In this document: positions 1-8,744 of the stretch, piece by piece
Position numbering within the stretch: position 1 is the stretch's first letter
Layout: the number at the start of each line of letters is the position of its first letter
DNA from: Mesorhizobium sangaii
GTDB lineage: Bacteria; Pseudomonadota; Alphaproteobacteria; Rhizobiales; Rhizobiaceae
Length of the DNA stretch: 64,000 nt
Direction: 5' to 3'
NCBI RefSeq assembly: GCF_014207355.1
Contig: NZ_JACHEF010000004.1
Coordinates: forward strand, 372,001-436,000
Position numbers and translations under genes: made by a program
Notes under the pieces: model-generated
What the model was told of the DNA's origin: nothing
Database searches by the model: none
What the model saw: only the letters and a program-made list of their open reading frames with translations

Positions 1-947
1 TCCTTGTCGACGAGCGAAAGCACGGGGCGTTCGTGGCGGCATACTGAAGTCGCCGCCACGCAGCGCGTATGGAAACGGCATCCTGACGGCGGATCGAGCG
101 GGCTTGGCAAATCGCCCTTGAGCATGATCCGCTGGGCCGGCCGGTTGTCGACGTCGGGAACCGGCACCGCCGAGCGAAGTGCTATGGTGTAGTGATGGCG
201 CGGCGCCGAAAAGACAGCGTCGACCGGTCCGGTTTCGACGATCGAGCCCATATACATCACCGCCACTCGCGACGAGAACTGCCTGACCACCGAGAGGTCA
301 TGGGCAATGAACACGTAGGTCAGGTTGAACTCGTCGCGCAGATCGGCAAGCAGGTTGATGATCTGCGCCTGGATCGACACATCCAGCGCCGATACCGGTT
401 CGTCGGCAACGATCAACCGCGGCCGCAGCGCCAGCGCGCGCGCGATGCCGATGCGCTGGCGCTGTCCACCCGAGAATTCATGCGGAAAGCGCTGGGCATG
501 CTCGGGAAGCAGTTCGACGCGGACCAGCAGATCCTCGACGCGATCCGCCATTTCCGATCGCGACAGCTTTTCATGCACGCGGAACGGGTCGGCCAGGAGA
601 TCGCCGACGCGACGGCGTGGGTTGAGCGAGGCGGCCGGGTCCTGAAACACCATCTGCATCTGGCGGCGTATCGGCCGAAGCTGCCGTTGCGAGGCCTTCG
701 TTATGTCCCGGCCCCCGAATTCCAGCGACCCTGAGGTGATTTCGGTGAGCCGGACGAGGCAGCGCCCCAGCGTCGATTTTCCGCAGCCCGACTCGCCGAC
801 GATGCCAAGCGTCTCGCCCGGAAAAATGTCGAGCGAGATCTGCTCCACGGCATGGACGATCCGCCGTTGAAAGGGCGAGCGCCCAACCGGATAGTGTTTC
901 GACAAATCGCTGGTCCGCACCAGCGGCTTAGGCCTGGTCTCGGTCAT
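1..947 (-). CDS. Oligopeptide ABC transporter ATP-binding protein, DppF/OppF type (partial)
   Basis: Cytoplasmic ATPase that powers peptide uptake. I translated the minus strand from ATG at 947: the frame stays open to base 1, so the 3' end is outside the window. About 315 residues are visible. Seen: Walker A GESGCGKS, Q-loop MVFQDP, ABC signature FSGGQRQR, Walker B LIVADEP, then the H-loop IAHDLS, and the start of the oligopeptide-transporter C-terminal extension with its cysteines (GCRFHTRC). The ATG overlaps the stop of the upstream ATPase gene by four bases (ATGA), so the two are translationally coupled. It is the last visible gene of a five-gene peptide transport operon. Family assignment is firm; the exact substrate is not known from sequence. 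Confidence 0.93.
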   Translation of the reverse strand, partial: MTETRPKPLVRTSDLSKHYPVGRSPFQRRIVHAVEQISLDIFPGETLGIVGESGCGKSTLGRCLVRLTEITSGSLEFGGRDITKASQRQLRPIRRQMQMVFQDPAASLNPRRRVGDLLADPFRVHEKLSRSEMADRVEDLLVRVELLPEHAQRFPHEFSGGQRQRIGIARALALRPRLIVADEPVSALDVSIQAQIINLLADLRDEFNLTYVFIAHDLSVVRQFSSRVAVMYMGSIVETGPVDAVFSAPRHHYTIALRSAVPVPDVDNRPAQRIMLKGDLPSPLDPPSGCRFHTRCVAATSVCRHERPVLSLVDK

Positions 948-1963
948 GCCGGGACGGCCCTGGCGGCGAGCGTCCGGCGCAGATCCTGGCGCCCATCCTG
1001 CGGAAGAAAACAGGCCGACCGGTGTCCTCCCGCGCCGCCAAGCGAAGGCTGCGCGGCACAGGCTTCATGCCGGAACGTGCAGCGCGGCCCGAAGGCGCAG
1101 CCCTGCGGCATCTGGCTCAGTTTCGGCGGACTGCCGGGAATGGCCGTCAGCCGCGCGGGACGTGGGCCGTGCATCGGCGGAATCGAACCGAACAGGCCCC
1201 ACGCATAGGGGTGAAGCGGCTCGCGGAAAAGCTGCCCCTTGCCGCCCTCCTCGACAACGCGCCCGGCATACATCACCAGCACGCGATCAGCGACTTCGGC
1301 GACCACGCCGAGGTCATGGGTGACCAGGATCACGGCGGATCCGAACCCATCGCGCAATCGAGCGATCAGCTCCAGGATTTGCGCCTGGACTGTCACGTCG
1401 AGCGCCGTCGTCGGCTCATCGGCGATCAGCAGCGCCGGATTGCACGACAGCGCCATGGCGATCACGGCGCGCTGGCGCATGCCGCCGGACAGCTGGTGCG
1501 GGTAGCGGTCGACGGCACTGTCGGGGCTCGGCAAGCCAACCGCGTCGAGCAAGTCCACCGCCCGCTTGCGCGCGGCAGTGCGCGACACACTCTCATGCGC
1601 GCGGATCTGCTCGATGATCTGGTTGCCGATCGTATGGACCGGTGTCAGCGCCGTCATTGGATCCTGGAAGATCATCGCGATCTGCCGGCCGCGAACGGCG
1701 TCGAGCGCACGGCGCTTGAGCCCCAGCAACTCCTGGCCGAGAAAACGGACTGACCCGGTGACGACTGCATTGGGGCTGCTGATCAGTCCCAGGATGGCAA
1801 GCAAGGTTTGGCTCTTGCCCGAGCCGCTTTCACCGACGACGCCGATGATTTCGCGCCGCTCGAGCGAAAACGAGACGCCGCTGACGGCAGGCACCACGCC
1901 ACCCTCCGTACGGAACGAGACGCAAAGGTTCTCGACGACCAGCAGCGGCTTGTCAGTGGGCAT
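944..1963 (-). CDS. Oligopeptide ABC transporter ATP-binding protein, DppD/OppD type
   Basis: Second ATPase of the peptide importer, 339 residues from ATG at 1963. A longer open frame extends to 2038, but residues before this ATG are antisense to the permease gene and do not look like the family, whose members begin as here with PLLVVENLCVSF. Seen: Walker A GESGSGKS, Q-loop MIFQDPMTAL, signature LSGGMRQR, Walker B LLIADEP, switch histidine VTHDLG, and a C-terminal oligopeptide-binding extension (FGPRCTFRHEAC). It overlaps the upstream permease gene by 11 bases and the downstream ATPase by 4. DppD- and DppF-type subunits form the ATPase heterodimer in this transporter class. Confidence 0.94.
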   Translation of the reverse strand: MPTDKPLLVVENLCVSFRTEGGVVPAVSGVSFSLERREIIGVVGESGSGKSQTLLAILGLISSPNAVVTGSVRFLGQELLGLKRRALDAVRGRQIAMIFQDPMTALTPVHTIGNQIIEQIRAHESVSRTAARKRAVDLLDAVGLPSPDSAVDRYPHQLSGGMRQRAVIAMALSCNPALLIADEPTTALDVTVQAQILELIARLRDGFGSAVILVTHDLGVVAEVADRVLVMYAGRVVEEGGKGQLFREPLHPYAWGLFGSIPPMHGPRPARLTAIPGSPPKLSQMPQGCAFGPRCTFRHEACAAQPSLGGAGGHRSACFLPQDGRQDLRRTLAARAVPA

Positions 1964-2927
1964 CTCTAACCCTCGGATCGATGAAGACAAAGGCGACGTC
2001 GACGATGAAATTGGCCATGACCACGAAGAACGAGGCATAGATGACTGTCGCCAGGATCATCGGCAGATCGAGCGTCTGCAAGGCCCCATAGGTGAGCTTG
2101 CCGACTCCTTGCAGGCCGAAGACCACCTCCGTCAGCAAGGCGCCGCCTCCGACCAGGGCGCCGAAATCGAGCCCGAACATGGTGACGAAGGCGACGAGCG
2201 AGGTTCTGAGCCCATGATGCATCAACACCCGCCGTTCGCCGATGCCCTTGGCGCGCGCGGTCCGGATGAAATCCTCCTGCATGGTCTCGATGATCGAGGC
2301 CCGCAGCACGCGGCCGTACAGCCCGATGTAGAGCGTGGCGAGCGTGAACCAGGGAATGACCAGCGCCTTGAACCAGCCCCAGGGATCTTCGGTGAAGGGA
2401 ATATAGCCGAGCGGCGGCACCCACGAGAACAGCCAGCTGTCGTGCCAGCGGCTCTGTGTGACCAGATTGGCGACTTCGCCCAGCCAGAAGACCGGGATCG
2501 ACACGCCGATCAGGCTGAGGATCATCAGCGTCCGGTCGAGCCACGTGCCGCGCGTCGCCCCGGCGATCACGCCGACGATCAACCCGCCGAGAAGCCACAG
2601 GACTGCAGCGCCAAGCACCAGCGACAAGGTGATCGGGATCGCCTCGAGCACCGTTGGGACGACCCTCTGGCCGCGATTGACGAAGGACGTGAGGTCACGG
2701 CTGATGAAGAGCCGCTCCATCATCAGCGCGTATTGGACAGGCAGCGGCCGGTCGAGGCCGAAATCGTGCCGTACCTGGACCAGCGTCTCCTGCGATGCAT
2801 TGCGCCCGGCAATGCGCGCCGACGGGTCGGCGCCAGGGGTGGCGAAAAAGATCAGGAAGGCGACGACGCTGATGCCGAACATCACCAGCACCATTTGACC
2901 CAGCCTGGACAGGAGCGCCGTCAGCAT
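1953..2927 (-). CDS. Oligopeptide ABC transporter permease, DppB/OppB type
   Basis: Inner-membrane permease of 324 residues. The N-terminal helix (LVMFGISVVAFLIFFATPG) is typical of the DppB family and is followed by a periplasmic region with the usual PGADPSARIAG-like segment, then five more hydrophobic stretches. The cytoplasmic EAA-type loop is visible around residues 225-245 (DFIRTARAKGIGERRVL), the contact site for the ATPases. Its start abuts the stop of the DppC-type gene, sharing base 2927, which fits one transcript. Pairs with the 2927-4048 permease to form the channel. Confidence 0.94.
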   Translation of the reverse strand: MLTALLSRLGQMVLVMFGISVVAFLIFFATPGADPSARIAGRNASQETLVQVRHDFGLDRPLPVQYALMMERLFISRDLTSFVNRGQRVVPTVLEAIPITLSLVLGAAVLWLLGGLIVGVIAGATRGTWLDRTLMILSLIGVSIPVFWLGEVANLVTQSRWHDSWLFSWVPPLGYIPFTEDPWGWFKALVIPWFTLATLYIGLYGRVLRASIIETMQEDFIRTARAKGIGERRVLMHHGLRTSLVAFVTMFGLDFGALVGGGALLTEVVFGLQGVGKLTYGALQTLDLPMILATVIYASFFVVMANFIVDVAFVFIDPRVRDAH

Positions 2928-4048
2928 CAGGCGACCCTTATCGAGGATTTCGGGTCGAGCGCGTCGCGCACCCCGTCGCCCAATATGTTCAGCGCCAGCA
3001 CGCAGATGACGATTGCCAGCCCCGGCCCCAGGGCGACGATCGGGCGCGAATAGAGAAGCCCCTGTCCGTCTTGGATGATGGTTCCCCAGCTGGCGTCGGG
3101 CGGCTGCACGCCGATCGACAGGAAGGATAGCGAGGATTCGGTCATCATGTTCAGCGCCAGGATGAGCGGCACGAAGACGATGACCCGGGTGATCACGTTG
3201 GGTAGGATATCATACAACAGGATGCGCCAGGGCGACGCACCTATGCCGATCGCCGCCGTGACGAACTCAGCCTGCATCAGCGACAGGACATGACCGCGGA
3301 TGGGCCTGGCGACATAGGGGACGTAGACGATGCCGATGATGAAGGTCGGCAGCCAGAGACTGCCGGAGCGGATTTCGATCGGCCCGATGGTGATGCTTTG
3401 CGTGATCAGCACGATCGACAGCGAAATCGCCAGCAGGAAGATGGGAAACGCCCATAGCACATCGAGAATGCGCGACAGCAAGGTATCGACCAGCCCGCCG
3501 AAGAAGCCGGAGACGACGCCGAGCAGTGTCGCCAGGCCAAGGCATATCGCCGCCGCGGCGCCGGCGATCAGCAGCGAATTGCGCCCGCCGTAGAGCAGGC
3601 GCGCGGCGACATCGCGGCCCTGATTGTCGGCGCCCAGCATATAGGGCCCGAAATCCCAGGTCGGCCCGAGCGGCGTGAACCCCAGACCGAGCCCCTCGGT
3701 CGAAGGCTCCAGCACCTGCCTGGTCTCGCCGTTGATGACGATCTCGCCATTGAGATTGGTGGCGAAAGGATCGGTCCGCGCCACATGGCGGGCGTAAAGG
3801 GGGGCCGCCAGGCAAGCAGCAGTGATCAGCACCAGCACACCGAACGCGATGATGGCGGCCCGATCGGCCTTGAGCTTGCGCCACGCCGTGCGCCATGGCC
3901 CCTCGGCGCCCCGGCGGCTCCGAACCAGCGCTTGCCCGCCACTCGTATTGTCCATGATGGGTATGAATTTCAGATCGGCGGGAAATGCAACCGCGGCGGA
4001 GGATTGGGCATCGCTCCGCCGCGGATCGGATTGGGCCTGATCACTCAA
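2927..4048 (-). CDS. Oligopeptide ABC transporter permease, DppC/OppC type
   Basis: Second permease subunit. The open frame starts at a TTG at 4048 (373 residues); an ATG at 3955 (MDNTSGGQALV) would give 342 residues, closer to the family norm, and neither has an ideal ribosome site. Seen: an N-terminal cytoplasmic tail, a first membrane helix near residues 63-85, a periplasmic domain, LGADNQGRDVAARLLYGGR (the DppC hallmark segment, here split in two by the reader for length: LGADNQGRD then RLLYGGR), later helices and the EAA-type loop (EFVTAAIGIGASPWRIL). It sits 7 bases downstream of the binding-protein gene. Role is firm, start is uncertain. Confidence 0.92.
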   Translation of the reverse strand: MSDQAQSDPRRSDAQSSAAVAFPADLKFIPIMDNTSGGQALVRSRRGAEGPWRTAWRKLKADRAAIIAFGVLVLITAACLAAPLYARHVARTDPFATNLNGEIVINGETRQVLEPSTEGLGLGFTPLGPTWDFGPYMLGADNQGRDVAARLLYGGRNSLLIAGAAAAICLGLATLLGVVSGFFGGLVDTLLSRILDVLWAFPIFLLAISLSIVLITQSITIGPIEIRSGSLWLPTFIIGIVYVPYVARPIRGHVLSLMQAEFVTAAIGIGASPWRILLYDILPNVITRVIVFVPLILALNMMTESSLSFLSIGVQPPDASWGTIIQDGQGLLYSRPIVALGPGLAIVICVLALNILGDGVRDALDPKSSIRVA

Positions 4049-4055
4049 CCCCCGA

Positions 4056-5729
4056 TCACTCGACCCAAGACTGGCTCATGATCCAGTAGAATTGCGGGCT
4101 GAAGACGAAATTCTTCAGCCGCGGCGAGATCAGGTCGACACGCTTGGGCGTGAAGAGCACGGCCACCGGCGCTGCGTCGGTCACCGCCTTGTCGACGGCG
4201 GTCCACAGCTGCGCGCCCTTGGCCGGATCCGCGATCATGCCGGTCTGGGCCTCGCTCATCTTCTGGTCGATCGACTTGTCGCAGAAGCCGGAGATGTTGA
4301 CCGAGGCGTCCGAGCCGGGCGTGAACGAGGCGCAGCTGAACAACACCTGCAGGAAATCCGAAGGCGCCGGATAATCCTGGAACCACTGCGAGATGGAAAT
4401 CTGCACCTTGTTGTTGGTATTCTGAATGTAGGTGAACTGGATGTTCTGGGAGATTGGCTTGACCGAGGTCTTGTAGCCTAGGCCGTTCAGCACATCCTGC
4501 AGATACACGCCGATCGATTTCGACACCTCGGTGTCCTCGGTGATGATCGTCACCTCCTGGCCGGCCGTTCCGGAGGCGGCGATCAGCGCCTTGGCTTTCT
4601 CCAGGTCAGGTGCGGACCATTTCTCGCCAGGATTGGCCGAGAACGGGCAATAGGGTGCGTAGGACGGGAAATTCGGCGGCAGGATCTGGCACGACGGCTG
4701 CGCCAGATTGCTGCCACCGAACAGCTTGACGATGGCCGCGCGGTCGATGGCGTAGTTGACGGCCTGCCGCACGCGGATGTCGTTGAAGGGCGCGAGATTG
4801 GTGTTCATCGGCGCATACCACATCGCCGTCAGCGGATGCACGGACACCTGCTTGGCGTATTTGGTGCCCAGTTCCGCCAACCGGTCCGCCGGCGGCGGAT
4901 CGAACATCCAGTCGGCCTGGCCGTTCTCCACGGCGGTGACCGCCGCCTCGTCCGTGAGACCGAAGCCATAGTCTATCTCGTCGGGATATCCGGCCGGCTG
5001 CGCCTCCTTGCTCCATTCCTTGAAATGCGGATTGCGCACCATCTTGAGCAGGCTGTTGGGATCGTAGCTGGCGATCATGTAGGGCCCGGTGCCGGGGATG
5101 GGCACGGTCCCGGAATCCTTGAGAGGCGCCTGAGTGGGCAGGATCGCCGCATGCGGGATCGAAATCTTCTGCAGGAAATCGGGATCGGGAGTCACCAGAT
5201 TGAAGGTCACGGTGCTTGCCGCCTCGTCGGCGACGACGCCGCCCTCGAGCGTGCAGGTTGCCGGCGTCTTGAGGCATTTGTCGGCGCCGACAATGCCGTT
5301 GTAGAGCGTGCCCGTGGTTGGGCCGCTGATCTTGAACATGCGCTGGAACGATGCCACCACATCGGCCGTCGTCAGGTCCGATCCGTCGGCGAACTTGATG
5401 CCCTTGCGCAGCTTGAAGACGTATTTCTTGCCGCCGTCTTCAGGCTTGGGCAAGCTCTCGGCCAAGTCTGCCACCACCTCGAAACCGGTCTTGTCGCCGG
5501 TCTTGCGGAAGGTCACCAGCCCATCATAGAGGATGTAGTTGATCTGGAAATATTGCAACGTGTAGTTGATGTGCGGATCGATCGTGCCGGCAGCGGCGTT
5601 GGCGAGAAGCTTGAGCGTTCCGCCGACCTTGCCTTCCTGTGCGGCGGCACCGGTGATGGGCGCCATCAGCATGAGGCCAGCTAGGCCGACACCGGCCATC
5701 ATTGCGCTAAAAACCTTCCGGGATCGCAT
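4056..5729 (-). CDS. Peptide ABC transporter substrate-binding protein, family 5
   Basis: Periplasmic solute-binding protein, 557 residues, first gene of the operon. Residues 1-30 form a Sec signal peptide: basic MRSRK, hydrophobic core, then ITGAAAQ with likely cleavage after the alanines. The mature start (VGGTLKLLANAAAGTIDPH) and the later LYDGLVTF, KLRKGIKFADGSDLTTADV and GTGPYMI segments are standard SBP_bac_5 (DppA/OppA) landmarks. Length is normal for the family. It is divergent from the LuxR-type gene at 5969, with 239 bases between them that must hold both promoters. That arrangement matches the plant-responsive LuxR-solo loci, where a peptide transporter flanks the regulator. Ligand is unknown; peptides or plant ethanolamine derivatives are possibilities by analogy. 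Confidence 0.94.
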   Translation of the reverse strand: MRSRKVFSAMMAGVGLAGLMLMAPITGAAAQEGKVGGTLKLLANAAAGTIDPHINYTLQYFQINYILYDGLVTFRKTGDKTGFEVVADLAESLPKPEDGGKKYVFKLRKGIKFADGSDLTTADVVASFQRMFKISGPTTGTLYNGIVGADKCLKTPATCTLEGGVVADEAASTVTFNLVTPDPDFLQKISIPHAAILPTQAPLKDSGTVPIPGTGPYMIASYDPNSLLKMVRNPHFKEWSKEAQPAGYPDEIDYGFGLTDEAAVTAVENGQADWMFDPPPADRLAELGTKYAKQVSVHPLTAMWYAPMNTNLAPFNDIRVRQAVNYAIDRAAIVKLFGGSNLAQPSCQILPPNFPSYAPYCPFSANPGEKWSAPDLEKAKALIAASGTAGQEVTIITEDTEVSKSIGVYLQDVLNGLGYKTSVKPISQNIQFTYIQNTNNKVQISISQWFQDYPAPSDFLQVLFSCASFTPGSDASVNISGFCDKSIDQKMSEAQTGMIADPAKGAQLWTAVDKAVTDAAPVAVLFTPKRVDLISPRLKNFVFSPQFYWIMSQSWVE

Positions 5730-5968
5730 CGTCTTGCTCCTCTAGGGAAAGTGGGTGATCCGCAACGTGCGCCAGGCACACGCCGGACCGTGATCCATCG
5801 TACACAGCCTATGGCGCGCGAAACCCGGCGGGATAGCTGTGAATTAAGATAGTTTTGGCACGCGGACGCGTCGCGGACAACAAGCCGTGATCGCGCATTG
5901 CTCATTTCTTGGGCATTTGGTGAACATGCCCGTTTGACAAACATTGGCTGGCGAGTAAGCTTTTGCTC

Positions 5969-6775
5969 ATGCAGGGCGTGTCCGGCGATTTCGAAACTGA
6001 ATTTCACATAGGGATGGATGTCGACGCAGCGATGGCGGCGGCGATGCGTGTGCTTGCGCCCGCCGGCTTCACCTCGCTGATCTACGACTATACGCCCGTC
6101 CCGGTCAGCCATGACGGCGAATTGATCACGCCTTCGCTGATGGCGCTCGCCAACGTGCCGTCGGGTATGCAGGACCTCTGGTGCAAGGGCGGTTATTATC
6201 AGCTCGATCCGGTGCAGGAGGCGGCGCTCGCGGTGTCACGACCGTTCCTGTGGTCGCACAACGGGTCGCAGAGTCCGGTCATGCGGCGCATCCTCCAGCG
6301 CAAGCATGATCCGGTGGTAGGCTACCTCCTGGACACCAAGATGACATGCGGCGTGACGGTGCCCATCCGCTTCGACGGCGGCGATCTCGCTACCTTCACC
6401 GCGATCCGCCTCGATCCGGAGCCGAATTTCGAAGCCGAGGCACAGATGATGTTGCCTGGCATTGGCGACCTTGGCCACCTGTTCCATGACTGCGTCTATG
6501 CCGGCTTCGACCAGCGCACCAGGACAAGCCAGTATTTCCACCTGACATCGCGGGAACGCCAGTGCCTGAGCCTGGCGGCTTGCGGGTTGACGGCCAAGCA
6601 GATCGCCCATGAGATCTGCCGCAGCGTGCCGACCGCGACGCTGCATCTCAACGCCGCCAGCCGCAAGCTCGGCGCTCGCAACCGCTTCCACGCCATCGCC
6701 CTGGCGGCCCACTACCGGTTGCTCGGACCGATCAGCCAGGGCCAGAACCTGTCCCGCCAGCACAGCCAAAACTAA
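5969..6775 (+). CDS. LuxR-type solo regulator of the plant-responsive PipR/OryR class
   Basis: Transcription regulator of about 268 residues with an N-terminal autoinducer-binding-like domain and a C-terminal LuxR helix-turn-helix. Aligning on the invariant Asp70-Pro71 (QLDP) and Trp85 (PFLW) puts Met at position 57 and Trp at 61, where AHL receptors have Trp57 and Tyr61. Those two substitutions define the OryR/PipR/NesR plant-signal subfamily. In the HTH, the invariant Glu178 (SRER), Leu182 and Gly188 (CGLTAKQIA) are present, so DNA binding should be intact. No luxI gene is visible. It is divergent from the peptide transporter operon and 111 bases upstream of a proline iminopeptidase, the exact neighbours described for PipR. 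A TTG at 5963 could also be the start. Confidence 0.9.
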   Translation: MQGVSGDFETEFHIGMDVDAAMAAAMRVLAPAGFTSLIYDYTPVPVSHDGELITPSLMALANVPSGMQDLWCKGGYYQLDPVQEAALAVSRPFLWSHNGSQSPVMRRILQRKHDPVVGYLLDTKMTCGVTVPIRFDGGDLATFTAIRLDPEPNFEAEAQMMLPGIGDLGHLFHDCVYAGFDQRTRTSQYFHLTSRERQCLSLAACGLTAKQIAHEICRSVPTATLHLNAASRKLGARNRFHAIALAAHYRLLGPISQGQNLSRQHSQN

Positions 6776-6886
6776 CGTTATTGCTAGCTGGTCGGCTGCC
6801 GGTCCGCCTCTATACCCTTTGCCGTGAACAACGTCGGAGACCGCTGATCGGCGGTCGCCGCCGAGCCAGCCAGGCGGAGGGACACG

Positions 6887-7786
6887 ATGGACGATCTTGC
6901 AATATCGGAAGGTTTCAGCGTCTACGGGCAATACAGGACCTGGTACCGTGTGACGGGAGACCTGGGCTCCGCCAGGCTGCCGCTGGTCGTTGCCCATGGC
7001 GGGCCCGGCTGCACCCACGACTATGTCGACAGCTTCAAGGACATTGCCGGCTTCGGCCGCGCCGTGATCCATTACGACCAGATCGGCAACGGCCGATCCA
7101 CCCATCTGCCGGACAAGGGCGGCGACTTCTGGACGGTCGAATTCTTCCTTGGCGAACTGGATGCGCTGCTTGCCCATCTGGGCATCAAGGAGCGCTATGC
7201 CCTGCTCGGCCAATCCTGGGGCGGCATGCTCGCCGCCGAGCACGCGGTGCGCCGGCCATCGGGCCTCAAGGCACTGGTGCTCGCCAACTCGCTTGCCTCG
7301 ATGAAGCTGTGGGTCGAAGGCGCCGGGCAGCTGCGCGCGGAGCTGCCGGCGGCGGTGCGGCAGGCGCTCGATCGCCACGAAGCGGACGGCACGACTGACC
7401 ATCCCGATTATCTCTCGGCGACCCGGGCGTTCTACGACCGGCACGTCTGCCGTGTCGTGCCTTGGCCGGCGGAAGTGGAGCGCACCTTTGCAGCCATCGA
7501 CGCCGATCCCACTGTCTATCACACCATGAACGGTCCCAACGAATTCCACGTCGTCGGCACCATGCGCGACTGGACGATCATCGACCGGCTGCCGCTGATC
7601 GAAGCGCCGACATTGGCCTTTCGCGGCTTTTTCGATGAAGCCACGCCGGCCTGTGTCCAGCCCTTCCTCGACCAAGTTCCCACGGTCGAGGGCCATGTCT
7701 TCCCGCTATCGAGCCACATGCCGCATGTCGAGGAAAGGCAGGATTGCATGGCTGTCACCGAGGCCTTCCTGGCCCGCCATGACTGA
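6887..7786 (+). CDS. Proline iminopeptidase-type alpha/beta hydrolase
   Basis: 299-residue cytoplasmic hydrolase of the proline iminopeptidase (S33) family. Seen: the oxyanion HGGPG motif (VVAHGGPGCTHDY), YDQIGNGRS, the nucleophile elbow GQSWGG, and a late catalytic His in SSHMPHVEE. The family releases N-terminal proline and, in some members, acts on plant amides. A GGAGGGAC Shine-Dalgarno lies before the ATG. Its position just after the PipR-like regulator makes it the likely pipA equivalent and regulatory target, which is inference from context. It converges on a SnoaL-like remnant on the other strand. Confidence 0.9.
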   Translation: MDDLAISEGFSVYGQYRTWYRVTGDLGSARLPLVVAHGGPGCTHDYVDSFKDIAGFGRAVIHYDQIGNGRSTHLPDKGGDFWTVEFFLGELDALLAHLGIKERYALLGQSWGGMLAAEHAVRRPSGLKALVLANSLASMKLWVEGAGQLRAELPAAVRQALDRHEADGTTDHPDYLSATRAFYDRHVCRVVPWPAEVERTFAAIDADPTVYHTMNGPNEFHVVGTMRDWTIIDRLPLIEAPTLAFRGFFDEATPACVQPFLDQVPTVEGHVFPLSSHMPHVEERQDCMAVTEAFLARHD

Positions 7787-7952
7787 CTGCCGTTTCGCGC
7801 GACTGGTTCCAATCCGCGATCTGCTCGCGGCCCCGGAAAGACCGGTCCCAGTCACTCAACGAGGCGTCTGATGTGAACGCGTCGAGAAAGGCCTCGGTAT
7901 CGCCTCTATTGGTGGCCTCGATAAAGCGACGGATGGGTTCTGGTGTGGTCAT
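7755..7952 (-). pseudogene. Truncated SnoaL/NTF2-like protein remnant
   Basis: Open frame of 65 codons. The first 50 residues look like the start of a SnoaL-like (NTF2 fold) protein: IRRFIEATNRGDTEAFLDAF, then SDWDRSFRGREQIADWNQ. Family members run on for another 60-80 residues; here the reading leaves the family after ADWNQ and ends in low-complexity residues within the 3' end of the convergent iminopeptidase gene. I take it as a gene remnant cut by a deletion or rearrangement. It could still be translated as a short peptide. Confidence 0.5.
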
Positions 7953-7963
7953 TCGCCCGCACC

Positions 7964-8740
7964 TTAGTCCAGTCTGTGCATCAGATCGTCGTCAAGCCAG
8001 CGACCGAAGAAATAGACCAGTTGCTTGTGCCACCACGGCCAGTCGTGGCTGACATCGCCGCCCCAATAGTCGACCCAGGCGGGAATGGACCTGTCGCGCA
8101 GGATCTGTTCCAGCTTGCGCGTCTCGACCAGCATCCGTTCCTCCCAGGCGCCCTGTCCGCAGCAGAAGATCAGCCTGAGCGCCTTCAGGCGGGCAAGCAG
8201 TTTGGGATCGACGATGCCGGGCAGATAGTCGAGCGGCGAGTTGTAGAAGATGTCGCCTTCAAGCGTCTTGCCGAAGAAGTCGCGGGCCGAATAGACGCCC
8301 GACAGCGCGATGACGCCGCTGGCGAGTTCGGGAAAGCGGAAGACGAAGTTCGACGAATGGTAGCCGCCCATCGAGCAGCCTGAGAACAGCGGCTTCAGCT
8401 TGCGTCCGCCATTGGCCTGCGCGGCCGTGGACACGATTTCCGGCAGCGCCTCCTCGCGCACATAGCGGAAATAGGCCTCGTGCCGGCCAATGCGATGTGC
8501 GGCGTCGGCATGCTGGTCGAAGAAGGATTCCGAATCGATGCCGTCGACCGTGAACAGCTGGATGCGGCCGGTGTCTATGAACTCGGCAAGCGCGCCGACC
8601 CCGCCGGAATCCTCGAACTGGTAGAACCGCCCTTGCGAGGTCGGGAACACCACCACCGGCCGGCCGGCATGGCCGTAGCGCTTGTATTCCATGTCGCGGC
8701 CGAGATTGCGGGCGAAAGTCTTGTGATAGGAAACGTCCAT
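7964..8740 (-). CDS. Esterase-family alpha/beta hydrolase
   Basis: 258 residues of the putative esterase family (PF00756-like, esterase D fold), with the nucleophile motif SGCSMGG, an acidic region (CGQGAWEERM), and a late catalytic His in GGDVSHDWPWW. No signal peptide, so cytoplasmic. It follows the ATP-grasp gene by four bases on the same strand and is surely cotranscribed. The substrate cannot be told from sequence; the pairing with an ATP-grasp ligase suggests the two act on one metabolite (ligation and hydrolysis), which is inference. Confidence 0.85.
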   Translation of the reverse strand: MDVSYHKTFARNLGRDMEYKRYGHAGRPVVVFPTSQGRFYQFEDSGGVGALAEFIDTGRIQLFTVDGIDSESFFDQHADAAHRIGRHEAYFRYVREEALPEIVSTAAQANGGRKLKPLFSGCSMGGYHSSNFVFRFPELASGVIALSGVYSARDFFGKTLEGDIFYNSPLDYLPGIVDPKLLARLKALRLIFCCGQGAWEERMLVETRKLEQILRDRSIPAWVDYWGGDVSHDWPWWHKQLVYFFGRWLDDDLMHRLD

Positions 8741-8744
8741 CGCT

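Noticed and set aside
192..734. Plus-strand frame of 180 codons at the left edge
   Set aside because: Antisense to the DppF-type ATPase, whose motifs are clear on the minus strand.
6776..6886. lux-box-like inverted repeat before the iminopeptidase
   Set aside because: Looked for a 18-20 base dyad and found only a weak one; not reported as a site.
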